Source: Lantana camara (taxonomy: Eukaryota > Streptophyta > Magnoliopsida > Lamiales > Verbenaceae). From it: a stretch of 64,000 nucleotides of DNA. The stretch is taken from assembly GCA_037501455.1 (NCBI GenBank), contig CM074860.1, forward strand, positions 42,480,501 through 42,544,500, read 5' to 3'. Both the position numbers and the translations under genes were made by a program. The stretch's first letter is position 1, and each line of letters begins with the position of its first letter. The notes under the pieces are model-generated. The model did not search any database. It had not been told where the DNA came from and saw only the letters and a list, made by a program, of their open reading frames with translations. This document shows, piece by piece, positions 12,844 through 26,500 of this stretch.

Positions 12844-12861
12844 AACCTGGCTCTGATACCA
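12844..12861 (-). promoter_or_regulatory. Primer-binding site of C
   Basis: The minus strand reads TGGTATCAGAGCCAGGTT, an 18-nt complement to the 3' end of plant initiator tRNA-Met. It lies 8 nt from the LTR terminus at 12870. Confidence 0.92.
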
Positions 12862-14316
12862 CTTAAGAATGTAGCACCCCAGACGTAGGATACCACATCC
12901 CCCGTACTAGGACCCCGACCCGGTCATGAAATAGAAAGTCCATGCCCGACTCCAAATCATAGCGAACGGGAGACCGACTCAAACACTAGGCTAGGCGGAT
13001 CTAACTTGACAAACTCAGAGTGCGGAAGCAATTAAAACAAACAACAATAGATAGCGGAAGCAATTAAATCAATATACCAAACAGTTGACGGGTTCAACTA
13101 GCATAGATACCTAATCCCGAATATCAATTCATAATCCAACATAATAAACAGCATAAGTATCATCATAATAGTTGTTAACATCCAAGTACTAGCTTACTGA
13201 CCCCACACGGGTTTAAGTCTAAGTAGAATATAAACATAACCTTCAAGTGTGAAACATAAATCCATAACATGAATAAAAGTATGCGACAAATGCATCCTAA
13301 TACCAACTAGACTGACAAGTGTGACTCCGAAGACTCACTTCCGCCTAGCTCAAGCCAAAAAGAATCCTGCAAACTAAAAGATAAAATGAGGTGTCAGTCA
13401 ACTGACTGAGTGAGGGGGCTAACGCACACCCACAATATATATATATAAAGAGCACAGCACCGAATAAAAGGATGGACTCATGAACCGAGGATAGGTGTTG
13501 CATACCAAAACCTTTCGAAATAACCCAAATAGATATAGATATAAGTTTAGAAACCATTTTTCAGAAAGTCTCTATCCCGATTCATAATTCCATAACATAA
13601 CATAATCAACTGCTCGGCGAGTACGAGCTTCCAACCTCAACTCCTCATAACGTAAATCAAAATCAATCCAACCTCTACTCCAATGATGGAAGAGCCACGC
13701 GTTGGCCCTAACCATCTATAATAAACCGTCTAAAAATAGACTCACCCTCAAGGGGTAGCGAACCCACAAGAGTCCTCCCCGGCCTTAGCCAAAGGCTCAA
13801 GATACCACACCTTCCCTACAGCACGGGTCGCATGAAGATATCTCAAATGGAACTACGAAATAGATGAATACCCCGACGGCCCTGACCGTTCCGAGGGATC
13901 CATTACCCGCAGCTCTCCAGGATCAGATCCACAACAGATCACAACGGATCACAATAGAACAGCTCACAACGGATCACATACGCCAATCTTTCATGGCAAT
14001 CTCGCTACAGAATCATAACACCACTGAATTTCCCAAAATAGCTTACATATGCCTCAAAAATTAGTTTTTATAAATATTCCCACGCTGCAGGGATGTAGCC
14101 CGAAGGCACCCGCCCACGTAGGACACACACACGTACATTCCCACGCTGCAGGGATATAGCCCGAAGGCACCCGCCCACGCAGGAGGCACGCATAAGGTCA
14201 TAAACATATCATATCTAACACATACATATCTATAGTAAGGTATACTCGCATGCAAGGGTAGAAATCAGCCTATAAAAGCCATAGGTCTCATAACTATACA
14301 AAATCCTAAACCTCAC

Positions 14317-14388
14317 CTGAGATAGTAGAGTCTGAGAGCATGAAGGGCCAAACACTCTAAACCACGGGCCCACCGGCACCACCAAACT
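14317..14388 (-). other. Microexon-like segment in LTR C
   Basis: On the minus strand, 72 nt follow a T-rich acceptor ending TTACAG and end at the donor CTCAG|GTGAGG, in the same layout as other LTR families. Confidence 0.4.
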
Positions 14389-17300
14389 CTGTAACAAAAC
14401 GTACAAAAGCCCATGACTTAAACTCTATATGAACCAAGTAAGATGCACGACAACATATAAACATCATGTATGAAATGCATTATGGAATGATATGGATCAC
14501 ATAGGTCAAGTAGCTTAATCATATGGCAAGTACTCATACAAAAATTATTCAATTAAATGAAGTGCTACCATCTAGGAATGCAATTGAGACAATGAAATGA
14601 CATATGGTAGCTATCAGGCATTTATACCTAAATTCATGTTTGCACCTTAAAATTAAAATACACATCATAACATATTATACTACAAATTCCAAACATGTTA
14701 GGATCATGTTGGTGTCGTGATCGAATAAGGCATATCAATGCGTAACAGCGTCATATTTGCAAGTACAAGTCTAAATATAGTTGCAAGATGAATCCGAATA
14801 TTGTACAACATTCAATGCTCCTGAATCAAAGTCATATCATATCAAATAAGTTCATGCTCAAATATCGCATCAATTATAACTACACTTATTTATACAAATT
14901 CAAGAATTGGTCCTGTTAAAATATAAGTTCATTTATCAATTAATAAAGTTCCCTTTTTATGTTGTAAGAATTCGTTTTAATTTAAGAATCAAATATCACG
15001 AACCAAGCCTATTAAATGATAATTGGCTCACCTTAAATTTTATTGACCAATAATAAAACCATCCCTTATTCCAGAAATGTTAAATGCATAGTTTATGCCC
15101 AACACTCAAGATCCCAATTAATATACATAAACCTGTTGATCCCACAGCTTACAAATCATTAAGCATCCTCAGTTCAAGTCAACCATGTAACAACCCCAGT
15201 GACAAATTCAAGTTAAAAGCTAAGTGAATCTCAAATCATAAATTGCCAAACAATCGAACATGTGCCTAGAGATATGTATACACACAATTTCATAATACAT
15301 TTATTGTATAACATTTGATTACCCAAATTTCAATTTCATACAGAAGGTTGATCATATCCTAACATAAATTCAAAGTTTACATCAGCACATATACATGTAC
15401 GTATTTCAATTTAATGGGGCACGCAACTCAAACTTTCACATTCAATTTATAATATGTAACCAAATCTCATATGTGCGTTTATATACATACCATACTCACA
15501 CGTACACAACACCACTTTAACTGATTAATATGGAATTTTCATTAAAGTTAAAACAGGTTATACAACAAGAATTCCCCAAATTTGCAGATTTACATATACA
15601 CATTACGGAATAATTAAATCACACAGATTCGTAAGCATACATTACAGGTTAAACCACAATAAGTTATATCAAAATATATTCTATCATAAATTTTCAGATT
15701 AGAATGCAGATTTTCTCATAACAACATGACTCATTAAATTGAAAGTTCAATTCTCAGTTAAACATTACAAACAACGATTCAAGAGTCCAGTTCACTAAAG
15801 TCGATTTTTATCAAATATGCAAATCTTATCAAGCATAAATTCATAATACAATCTAACTAAACTAATTAGTCTATTAATTAAATTAAAATGATTTATTCTA
15901 AACAAGGAAAACTTATGCAGAGGAGTGATTACAATTCATGGGAGGCAGCAGTTACTGTTGTTGTGCCATTGCTACTGAAATCATGATGGGAAAAGAGGTG
16001 ATTCTCCGTGGTGGTCGATCGAGGCTGAGTTGTCGGAGGAGCCGAGAGGGGAAGAGAGAGCAGGGGAGTTCTGATAGTGCTATCGGTGGATGGTGGTTAC
16101 CGCCAAAGGCGGCCGGTGACTGGTAATTGGTAGCCTGGAATGGAGACCGACGGTGGAGACGACACGGTGGCGGTGATTCTGAGTGAGGAAGCTCCGATGG
16201 CTGCCTCTTTCCAGATCGAAGTCGGAGTGGTCAAAGGTGGAGTGGGGTTGCCGGATCTGAGCTATGATGGTGGCGGTGGTCGTTTGCCAAAGGATGGAGG
16301 TTGCCTTACCGATGAGATGGCGACGGCCACAGAGTGTCTTCCCTCTGCAGATCTGAATGAGGGAGAGAAGATAAATGGTGGTGCTTGGTTGCTGCGTGTC
16401 CCCGGAGAATATGGAGACCAGGCGGTGTGAAGAGCACTGCCCGGATCCGGAAGAACCGAAACCGTGGTGTGCTTGTGGTGTTTCGCTGGCGATATGGTGG
16501 CGCGGTGGAGTTGTTGAGCTTGTAGGGCTGAGATTGGGGGGGAGGGGGGGGAGGGGCGCCGCTGTTGCTGCTTATTGGGTGGAAGGGAAGAAGAAGGTGG
16601 TGAAGGTGATTCTCCGGAATCCATGGCTATCCGAAGCAATTTCCGGCAAGGAGGCGGCGGCTGCTCTGCTGTGTTGAGGAGGAGAGAAAAGGGTGATGAT
16701 TGTAACGCCCCCGTTTTTCAGTTTAAATAATGTGACGTAATTGTCTATAAATTGCGCTATTTAATTATTTAATTATATGATTAATTGTTTATAAATGTTT
16801 ATATTTGTTTTAAACTATAAACTATTAATATTTAATTTAATTCATTTTATTTTTACTTTGATAATTAGTGTTAATTTCTCAATTAGGGTTTCATGTTACC
16901 TTAAATATTTTGGTAATTTCGTTAATGAATTTCAACATGTTATTAGTTGGTTTTAATTAAATTAATATGGAATTTAAGTTTTAGTAAATCAATTATAACA
17001 TTATGAATTCGTTCATGCGCATGAGTGTTCTATTTGTGCTTTGTTCATATATGTATTGATACCGAAATGTCGTGAAAATTTAATATGTTGTAAATATGTG
17101 TGTTATGAACATGCCTGTATGCTCGGTTTATGTTTTCGGATTCATTTGACGTGGTTATGAATTTAATTTTGATTGTGGAACCAAATCGGGGGCTAACGAG
17201 CAATTAGCGCACCCTTGGTTCCGTGCGTCATATCTTGAGCTCGGGAATTCGGATTCGAATTCCGACACCTCCGTTGCCTTCGTATCGACGATTCGGAGAC

Positions 17301-18530
17301 AATGGAACAAGCCTCATACCTTTTTGAGATCATTAAGACCTCCAAAATCCAACCGTAACGGACAACTCGTGCAAGAAGAGCCCTTATGTTGACTAGTCTT
17401 CATGGTGGGACCCCATAACCCCTCTTAACTTAACCACACCTTAACCATGACTTTTGTACCATGGGTTAAGCCTTCTCCTACCCCTTTTCCTCTGAAAAAC
17501 CGAACCATACATCTCCATTTTCAGCTGGAACTGAACGAGAGAGAGAGGAAGAGGAGAAGAAAGAAAACCCTAGGCCATTCTTTGTGATTTTGAGCTCAAA
17601 TCACCATTTTTCTTCACCAAATCTTCAAGGTATGAATATTTATGTCTTCTATACTCTATTATGCTTGATTTCATCTATTTACAACATGATTTGGATCAGA
17701 TTTGGTTAGGGTTTGAATGTTGGGTTTTGTATGAACTTTTGGGGATTTTTGCTCTAGTGACCTATATGTTGGTGTGGCTGAATTTCTTGCTTATATGTGA
17801 TCATATGAACTTGTTTCTTGGCTTATTTCTTTCCTAACTGATAGTATATGATGTTAGGAGGATTTCATCTCTTGCTCCTTTTATGAAATTATGAGATATG
17901 GAGCTCCAAACTTGATGATCAAACTACTTCCCCTGTTTTCGAACTGCTGTGTGAAATCTTGTGTTGATGCTTGATCAAATGGTCTCCATTTCGTGTGAAA
18001 TTGCTTGGAGTTGATGTACACTCATTTTTCTATATGTTAGCATTCATGCTTTAAGTATTTGGATCCATTTGAAGCCTCAAAACCGAAGTGCATGGCCTGT
18101 TTTTATGCATGCTTCATGACAGACTTGTGGCTGTTGTGTTTGATAACTTGTTGGTCATTCTAATGTGCTTTAAATTGTACTATTTTGCATATATATGATG
18201 TATAATAGTAGTTTGGTAGGTTAGCATGCATTACCCAAAGTTTCAGATCCAAACTCAACCTCTAAGTACGTGATCAAGGCATGTTAGAATCATTAGGGCT
18301 CATATGTGCGATTTTGGCGACCCAGTTTTGTTGCATGGATTCGATGATCTTAACGTGTGATTTAGCCTTTGCACTCTAAATTAAAAATGTTCATAACATG
18401 CCAAATATGTTGTATATTAAGTTTCAGAGCATTTGGAGTTCATTTGGTATGTTTTTGGATTGAGTTTGTATAGGATCAGTTTTGCCGGTTTAACTTTGTG
18501 AACGGTTTTGGTTCTGTACCGTGACACCCC

Positions 18531-18645
18531 CGTGTCTCATTTACTCATAAGAGTGAGACACGGGCGTGTCACACCTTCTGGGCAGCTCTGTACTGAGCCA
18601 CGCCCGTGGCTCAGTTGGGCTAGGGTTGGTGACACCCCCGTGTCA
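18531..18645 (+). repeat. Cluster of four GC-rich palindromes in the P LTR
   Basis: GTGACACCCCCGTGTCtca, GTGAGACACGGGCGTGTCAC, GAGCCACGCCCGTGGCTC and GTGACACCCCCGTGTCAC. The arms differ (GTGACAC, GAGCCAC) yet each is matched by its complement. The 3' LTR copy is at 25331-25445. Confidence 0.85.
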
Positions 18646-19173
18646 CTTCCCATGTGCAGTCTTCGTTACTTCCTCTTCGGTTTTTGATTTGTTTCACCTC
18701 CTTAATGACTTTATCTCCTTTTGTGTTAAACTATGAACTTGTTTTGCTTTGTGTTAGGAGTATTGTGGTTCAATTTCGTGGCATTTGGATGAGTTATAGA
18801 TATGCTTTTGCTTATTGCCGTTTATGTGTGCTTATATGTCGTTTATGAATCGCATCACTTATTTTCTATATCATATGATTTCTTCTTGTCGTCAAACCTT
18901 GGATATATGCTATGTTATGTAATATGAAGTATGTAGTAGCATGTTGGGAGAGTTTGAACATGTTCTATGCTTCTATTTGAGTTCTTGAATAAATTGAATG
19001 GAGATATGAATTGAATGATCTATGATTGAACAAGTGAATGAATTGGTTATATGATTTTCATGACTTAATATGACCTTTATGTCTTCATATCGTGTGTGAG
19101 CATTGCCGTGCGTCATATATGGTTCATTTAGAGTCTTGAGTCTCACGAACACGTCTTGTGGTCTTTTGTACAG

Positions 19174-19245
19174 TTTGTCTCCAGGGTGGAGAGCTTTTGA
19201 TCGTTCAGGCACTTGGTGCTCGATCCTTGTTTCTTCACGGTTAAG
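19174..19245 (+). other. Microexon-like segment in the P LTR
   Basis: 72 nt between a T-rich tract ending TGTACAG and the donor TTAAG|GTGAGG. The same segment occurs at 25974-26045 in the 3' LTR. Confidence 0.42.
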
Positions 19246-19624
19246 GTGAGGGTGGTTTTTGTTTTAGCTATGTACAAACCCTACAACCCTTATGTGAAAA
19301 GCTTTGGCCAAAACCTTATGATTACATATATATGATTTTCAAATGAAGTTATCGAGTAAATCCTTCTGAATTATGCGTATGAACGTATAACTTAAAAATG
19401 GTTTTGTAATGAGGCTATGCTCCAAACCGTGTGTCTTCATGCTAGCTACGGAATAGGATGACACGGAGAGGTACGTATATAGCATATGCCGAATTACACG
19501 GTAAGGTATGATTTCTTATAGTATGTATTGATCGAGTAAACCCTTTTCAAATGATTTATGAATTATGATATGTACTAATGAATTGATATGTTTTGGCGAG
19601 TCACATTTCTGATTTCTGATTTCT

Positions 19625-19850
19625 CGGGCCCCGGGACTTAGTATATGTGGCTAACCGAGGAAGCAAGGACTGACGGGGATCCCATATACTAGTCCTACTA
19701 TTAAACAGCGGTACCGGACCTCGTCAGGAGATTGGCGGGGAAAGGGAGCTGAGTGCCATCTGGGGAGTCATGTAACCCCTTTTGGTCAAAGATCGGGTGG
19801 TCGGGCCTTGCAAACCCACCACCAACCCGGAGGAAGAAGGTTGGAACTTA
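19625..19850 (+). other. Conserved structured block in the P LTR
   Basis: It contains GGACT(T)AGTATATG pairing with CATATACTAGTCC around an AACCG...AAGC...GCTGACGG core, then CGTCA/TGGCG around GGAGAT, GGGG/CCCC around AGTCATGTAA, and GGTGG..GGG/CCC.CCACC around CCTTGCAAA. Second copy at 26425-26650. Confidence 0.6.
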
Positions 19851-20724
19851 TTATGATTGGAAATGATTGACTGATTGATTATTGATGGATAGGCACTGTG
19901 CGGGAAGGCCGGGAATCGGATTGCCCAAACAAATATATTTAGGACATGACATGATTTATGGTCTGTGTGTATTATGATATATTGCCTGATCGCCTAATCA
20001 ATATATTACTGATATTTATGTACACGGTCGGAGTTTGGATGGAGGTTGTGCACGCTCACTCGCCGAGCCTTATATTTATGTATGATTTATGAATGGAATG
20101 AAATTAATATGATTTAGTCATAAAAGTCGAGCATTGTTTATCTATTTTCTTGTCTTTTTGGGAACTAGATTCAAATAAAACTTTGCTCGGGATTTATGAC
20201 TTGCATGTGCATGTTTTATATATATTTATCGCTCCTGCTCACTCAGTCTTCTAGAGACTGACCCCTCTCCCTCCCCATTCTTTTAGTGTGCAGGTTTGAT
20301 CTTTGGAGTTTCGGGCTAGGCGGAGGTGTTTGAAGTTTTTGAGTGAGTCGAGTTAGATTAGGAGAGTCTCTTCACTCATTCATGTATTGAAATTATGTAT
20401 GACTCGTTCGGTTATATATTAAGCTTGAATATTCATGTAATTGTTATTGAACTGACTTTACTGGGTTTTGCTATGATTTAAAAGAGGCCTGAAGAGCCCA
20501 AATTCTACTTATGGTTGGTTTGATTGAACTTTGGCTTTGTTGCATTATATTTTGTGGATTGGTAATCATTGCAGGGTCTAGCTCCGCCTGGCTTAGGAAG
20601 GTTTTTATGTTTGTCTCCCGTTCGCTAGGGTTTGATACGGGTGCGGATTTACTATTTCGTTACTCGTGTTGAGCCTTAGTGCGGGGGATGTGGCGCCTCA
20701 CGTGCGGGGTGCTACATCCTTAAG

Positions 20725-20742
20725 TGGTATCAGAGCCCGGTT
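20725..20742 (+). promoter_or_regulatory. Primer-binding site of P
   Basis: TGGTATCAGAGCCCGGTT lies 8 nt after the LTR end and matches initiator tRNA-Met in all but one of 18 positions (CAGG became CCGG). Confidence 0.9.
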
Positions 20743-23464
20743 GCAAAACCGGTGTTCTTGAGTCGTGTCGGAGTCAGTTTAAGTCGAACGGCATAGGGAC
20801 TATGTGATATTATGTGCATTGCATCGATCTTGAATTTGGAATTTGGTTTCCTTAAGAATTTCGTTGAATTACTTGTTGCATTTTTCTATGGATTCTTGTC
20901 TTTCGTATTGAATATGTGTCATGAGCATGCACTAATCGCATGCATCTACTCTTGAAGTAAGTTATGATTTCCAGGTTATAAAGATGATATCAAACCACGG
21001 CCAAGTTCTATGATCCCAACAATCTATTACAATTCCTTCGGAGGCACGGAAGATAGGAAGGATGCCTGGGGAGGAATGTGAAGAATGCTAGTTGTGTGGC
21101 TTTGTAGACTGAGTTGCAATTAACGGTTGGGATTCAGAATGGGAGGTTCGACCTTGGCGAAGCGATAGCAGAGGAACATTTGGGGGAATAGGAATAGGAG
21201 TTAATCAAGGGATGGTTGTGACTCAGAAGAATAACTTATGTGAATCCACTACTTGAAGTGCATTAATTGGATTCAACAGGATCGTGCAACCTAAGGAATG
21301 AAGGGAACAAAACCTTGAAGATATATTGGTCCCGGATTTGGATCATGGAAGGGGTACTAGTAATTAAGAGGAGTAGAGATAACAGGGGTCCGGTAGAGGT
21401 TATGCATCAAGGGTCTACAAAGAAGGACTTCGAACTAAGCCTAGTGATTAGAAGTCGGGTGCTAGAAGGCAAGCATTTGGGTAAACACGAATAGAGGGAA
21501 GGTGGCGATATGGCGAACAGGATTTGAGTTCATTTTCCAAATCCCAGCTGAATTGTCATGTTATGAGGTTAAATTGGAAGATATGGGGCAACAAATGGAA
21601 ACGAGAAAGAGAGGAAATCATGCGCTCAAGTAGAAGCAATTGGAGGTGAATTAAACCCACAAAGGATAAGCGCGGAATTCTTGATTGAGGTGACGATTAG
21701 AAGTAAAGGTCGAATTTCGAGAAGAAGTTGGATACTAACTCTGGGGACGTGGAAGAATTAAGGAGTAAGGAATTGCAATCTCGGATAGTAGAAGATACAA
21801 GTGATGGACTCATGGAAAACTTGAAGACCGTGGGAAAGGCAAGGGATAATCACCAAGTCAAAGTAACCTCGGGATTGGAGGAACGAGGAAAAGCTACCGA
21901 GCTAACTACTTATCACCTTGGTGACAGGTTCTAAAGCATTCATAGCACGTGCATCATATTCTACATTAATTATTTATTCTTTTAACCTTATTTTATCCGT
22001 GCATTTCTAATTGGTTTCGTTGCGCTAAGGTATTGTATAATTGCTTGATATAAACGTGACCCATGCATGGTCATTTTAACCCAGCATGCATTTTAGCGTT
22101 TACTTGATAGGAAGTCCTTCCGCCTCAACTATCAAGTATCAGTACAACTGAGCCGCATCTGAATTATGAGGAAGGTGAATTTGGGAAATAAGAACTTCCA
22201 TTGAGGGATAGGTTAACGTAAACAAGAATTCAGAAGGAGTTTCGAACATCAAGAGAAATGGGGAAGGAGTTGAAAGGCCAAATCCTTGATTTCTATATCA
22301 GTTAAACTTCACCTAACGGGATTTACTCATCAAGAATTTCGATAAAAGAAGAATCAATGGAGTTCAATCGGGAGAGCAAATTTTAAGGGGGAGAGCACGA
22401 CCGAGAGATAAAATGGAAGATGGAAGTAATGCTCGAATAAATATGTCAATAGCAACAACGGGGATGCATATTAAGGAGAATCCGGAAATCCACGAAGAAA
22501 CCAAACCGGAAAAGATGATCATTGGAGGATTTACATCAAACTTCAAAACGCATCAAGAACATTTTATCTTCGACTCAAGGAATGTGGAGCTAGATGCCAA
22601 ATATAAACCTAAGGGGTCAAAGGGGATGAATGGATACCAGGAACGGATGATGGAAAAGGATTCGTGTTAAGGTAGATCCTAATGACGAATATCTCTAGGT
22701 AGGGATTGAATCGTCAAGGGGGTCAGGGGTAGTTATTCTTGAGGATATTTTAAACTCTGATATGAGTAAGATAGTAGCTATGGACCTAACTTCGAGACGG
22801 GTGGTCTAAGGGCATTCGGGAAATCAAGCTCGGTTAATTAAAAAGAATGGGATGGTCGAACGAAGATTGTAGGAAATGGTGAAGACTGGAAATAGTACAA
22901 GTCAGAACGGATCCAAGCGTATGATCCTTAAAGGATTTATCAATAGCTTCACCGAGAAACTTTGAAGAGATTCAAGACAAGCTGACCACTGAGCTATCTT
23001 CAGGATAGATCCTACCCTGGACAACGACAACTCTCAATTCTAAACTTTGAAACTTCGGTGAACGGTACTTATAGCATTCATGATACATGCATCCATGCAA
23101 ATTTAACTTATATAAATTTTATGTTAGGTGTTTTGATCTGTACAGTGTTAAATTACTTGGAGTAATTGATTATCGATGTGAACGACGTTTATTACTTGTC
23201 TTGGGTGACTTCCGTGATTTTAAATTTGGTTTTGCGTGAGTTGCTTGGAAGTATTGGAGACTTCCTTGTTTTATTTTCGGTTGAGAGACGGGGTGCTCTC
23301 TTTGTTTGTAAGAGACGGGGATTCTCTTATTTTTGTTGAGAGACGGGGTACTCTCTTTACTTGCGAGAGACGGGGTTCTCTCATTGCTGCTCGAGAGACG
23401 GGGCTCTCTCCTTGTTGCTTGTGAGGGACGGGGAATCTCTCATTGTTGTTTTCAGGCGTGTTGT
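20743..23464 (+). other. Non-coding internal region of P
   Basis: The first 90 nt form the shared leader (GTCGAACGGCATAGG...TGCATTGCAT). The remainder is purine-rich with several open frames below 90 codons (for example 21267-21494 and 22413-22670). None shows gag, protease, RT or integrase motifs, and I do not call them genes. A six-unit hairpin array occupies 23283-23450. Confidence 0.8.
23283..23450 (+). repeat. Array of six short hairpins in P
   Basis: Units such as GAGAGACGGGGTTCTCTC repeat about every 28-32 bp. One unit is AAGAGACGGGGATTCTCTT, in which both arms have changed together. Short open frames across the array (23236-23424, 23333-23530) are an effect of the repeat. Confidence 0.88.
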
Positions 23465-23500
23465 GAATCCGAGGACGGATTCTTTTTAAGGGGGAGAGAT
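23465..23500 (+). promoter_or_regulatory. Hairpin and polypurine tract of P
   Basis: GAATCCG-AGGA-CGGATTC at 23465-23482, then TTTTTAAGGGGGAGAGAT ending exactly at the 3' LTR start. It is almost identical to the block in L and J, including the TGA that is the pol stop codon in those elements. Confidence 0.9.
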
Positions 23501-26500
23501 TGTAACGCCCCCGTTTTTCAGTTTAAATAATGTGACGTAATTGTCTATAAATTGCGCTATTTAATTATTTAATTATATGATTAATTGTTTATAAATGTTT
23601 ATATTTGTTTTAAACTATAAACTATTAATATTTAATTTAATTCATTTTATTTCTACTTTGATAATTAGTGTTAATTTCTCAATTAGGGTTTCATGTTATC
23701 TTAAATATTTTGGTAATTTCGTTAATGAATTTCAACATGTTATTAGTTGGTTTTAATTAAATTAATATGGAATTTAAGTTTTAGTAAATCAATTATAACA
23801 ATATGAATTCGTTCATGCGCATGAGTGTTCTATTTGTGCTTTGTTCATATATGTATTGATACCGAAATGTCGTGAAAATTTAATATGTTGTAAATATGTG
23901 TGTTATGAACATGCCTGTATGATCGGTTTATGTTTTCGGATTCATTTGACGTGGTTATGAATTTAATTTTGATTGTGGAACCAAATCGGGGGCTAACGAG
24001 CAATTAGCGCACCCTTGGTTCCGTGCGTGATATCTTGAGCTCGGGAATTCGGATTCGAATTCCGACACCTCCGTTGCCTTCGTATCGACGATTCGGAGAC
24101 AATGGAACAAGCCTCATACCTTTTTGAGATCATTAAGACCTCCAAAATCCAACCGTAACGGACAACTCGTGCAAGAAGAGCCCTTATGTTGACTAGTCTT
24201 CATGGTGGGACCCCATAACCCCTCTTAACTTAACCACACCTTAACCATGACTTTTGTACCATGGGTTAAGCCTTCTCCTACCCCTTTTCCTCTGAAAAAC
24301 CGAACCATACATCTCCATTTTCAGCTGGAACTGAACGAGAGAGAGAGGAAGAGGAGAAGAAAGAAAACCCTAGGCCATTCTTTGTGATTTTGAGCTCAAA
24401 TCACCATTTTTCTTCACCAAATCTTCAAGGTATGAATATTTATGTCTTCTATACTCTATTATGCTTGATTTCATCTATTTACAACATGATTTGGATCAGA
24501 TTTGGTTAGGGTTTGAATGTTGGGTTTTGTATGAACTTTTGGGGATTTTTGCTCTAGTGACCTATATGTTGGTGTGGCTGAATTTCTTGCTTATATGTGA
24601 TCATATGAACTTGTTTCTTGGCTTATTTCTTTCCTAACTGATAGTATATGATGTTAGGAGGATTTCATCTCTTGCTCCTTTTATGAAATTATGAGATATG
24701 GAGCTCCAAACTTGATGATCAAACTACTTCCCCTGTTTTCGAACTGCTGTGTGAAATCTTGTGTTGATGCTTGATCAAATGGTCTCCATTTCGTGTGAAA
24801 TTGCTTGGAGTTGATTTACACTCATTGTTCTATATGTTAGCATTCATGCTTTAAGTATTTGGATCCATTTGAAGCCTCAAAACCGAAGTGCATGGCCTGT
24901 TTTTATGCATGCTTCATGACAGACTTGTGGCTGTTGTGTTTGATAACTTGTTGGTCATTCTAATGTGCTTTAAATTGTACTATTTTGCATATATATGATG
25001 TATAATAGTAGTTTGGTAGGTTAGCATGCATTACCCAAAGTTTCAGATCCAAACTCAACCTCTAAGTACGTGATCAAGGCATGTTAGAATCATTAGGGCT
25101 CATATGTGCGATTTTGGCGACCCAGTTTTGTTGCATGGATTCGATGATCTTAACGTGTGATTTAGCCTTTGCACTCTAAATGAAAAATGTTCATAACATG
25201 CCAAATATGTTGTATATTAAGTTTCAGAGCATTTGGAGTTCATTTGGTATGTTTTTGGATTGAGTTTGTATAGGATCAGTTTTGCCGGTTTAACTTTGTG
25301 AACGGTTTTGGTTCTGTACCGTGACACCCCCGTGTCTCATTTACTCATAAGAGTGAGACACGGGCGTGTCACACCTTCTGGGCAGCTCTGTACTGAGCCA
25401 CGCCCGTGGCTCAGTTGGGCTAGGGTTGGTGACACCCCCGTGTCACTTCCCATGTGCAGTCTTCGTTACTTCCTCTTCGGTTTTTGATTTGTTTCACCTC
25501 CTTAATGACTTTATCTCCTTTTGTGTTAAACTATGAACTTGTTTTGCTTTGTGTTAGGAGTATTGTGGTTCAATTTCGTGGCATTTGGATGAGTTATAGA
25601 TATGCTTTTGCTTATTGCCGTTTATGTGTGCTTATATGTCGTTTATGAATCGCATCACTTATTTTCTATATCATATGATTTCTTCTTGTCGTCAAACCTT
25701 GGATATATGCTATGTTATGTAATATGAAGTATGTAGTAGCATGTTGGGAGAGTTTGAACATGTTCTATGCTTCTATTTGAGTTCTTGAATAAATTGAATG
25801 GAGATATGAATTGAATGATCTATGATTGAACAAGTGAATGAATTGGTTATATGATTTTCATGACTTAATATGACCTTTATGTCTTCATATCGTGTGTGAG
25901 CATTGCCGTGCGTCATATATGGTTCATTTAGAGTCTTGAGTCTCACGAACACGTCTTGTGGTCTTTTGTACAGTTTGTCTCCAGGGTGGAGAGCTTTTGA
26001 TCGTTCAGGCACTTGGTGCTCGATCCTTGTTTCTTCACGGTTAAGGTGAGGGTGGTTTTTGTTTTAGCTATGTACAAACCCTACAACCCTTATGTGAAAA
26101 GCTTTGGCCAAAACCTTATGATTACATATATATGATTTTCAAATGAAGTTATCGAGTAAATCCTTCTGAATTATGCGTATGAACGTATAACTTAAAAATG
26201 GTTTTGTAATGAGGCTATGCTCCAAACCGTGTGTCTTCATGCTAGCTACGGAATAGGATGACACGGAGAGGTACGTATATAGCATATGCCGAATTACACG
26301 GTAAGGTATGATTTCTTATAGTATGTATTGATCGAGTAAACCCTTTTCAAATGATTTATGAATTATGATATGTACTAATGAATTGATATGTTTTGGCGAG
26401 TCACATTTCTGATTTCTGATTTCTCGGGCCCCGGGACTTAGTATATGTGGCTAACCGAGGAAGCAAGGGCTGACGGGGATCCCATATACTAGTCCTACTA

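Larger units (their letters stand above)
10502..12869 (-). other. Non-coding internal region of C
   Basis: The polypurine-tract side is on the left (complement of TTAGGGGGGAAGGG at 10502-10515), followed by a hairpin at 10518-10536 and a hairpin array at 10828-11130. The remainder (11150-12780) is AT-rich with no recognisable gag, pol or host gene. The last 85 bp before the PBS are the leader shared with P, D, H and J. Confidence 0.8.
16701..20716 (+). repeat. 5' LTR of P
   Basis: TGTAACGCCCC at the start, GCGGGGTGCTACA at the end. Landmarks in order: a conserved TATCTTGAGCTCGGGAATTC block near 17230; a donor-like CTTCAAG|GTATGA near 17630; the palindrome cluster 18531-18645; the microexon-like segment 19174-19245; the structured block 19625-19850; the hairpin 20244-20260; then a C/T-rich tract and GTGCAG at about 20293, followed by GCTAGGCGG. 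Confidence 0.96.

Noticed and set aside
12844..12869. tRNA-Met-like sequence
   Set aside because: Only the 18 nt complementary to the tRNA 3' end are present; this is a primer-binding site, not a tRNA gene.
18654..19212. Small frames of 64 and 79 codons, repeated exactly at 25454-26012
   Set aside because: The repeat is explained by the two P LTRs. The frames have no domain and overlap the non-coding landmarks.
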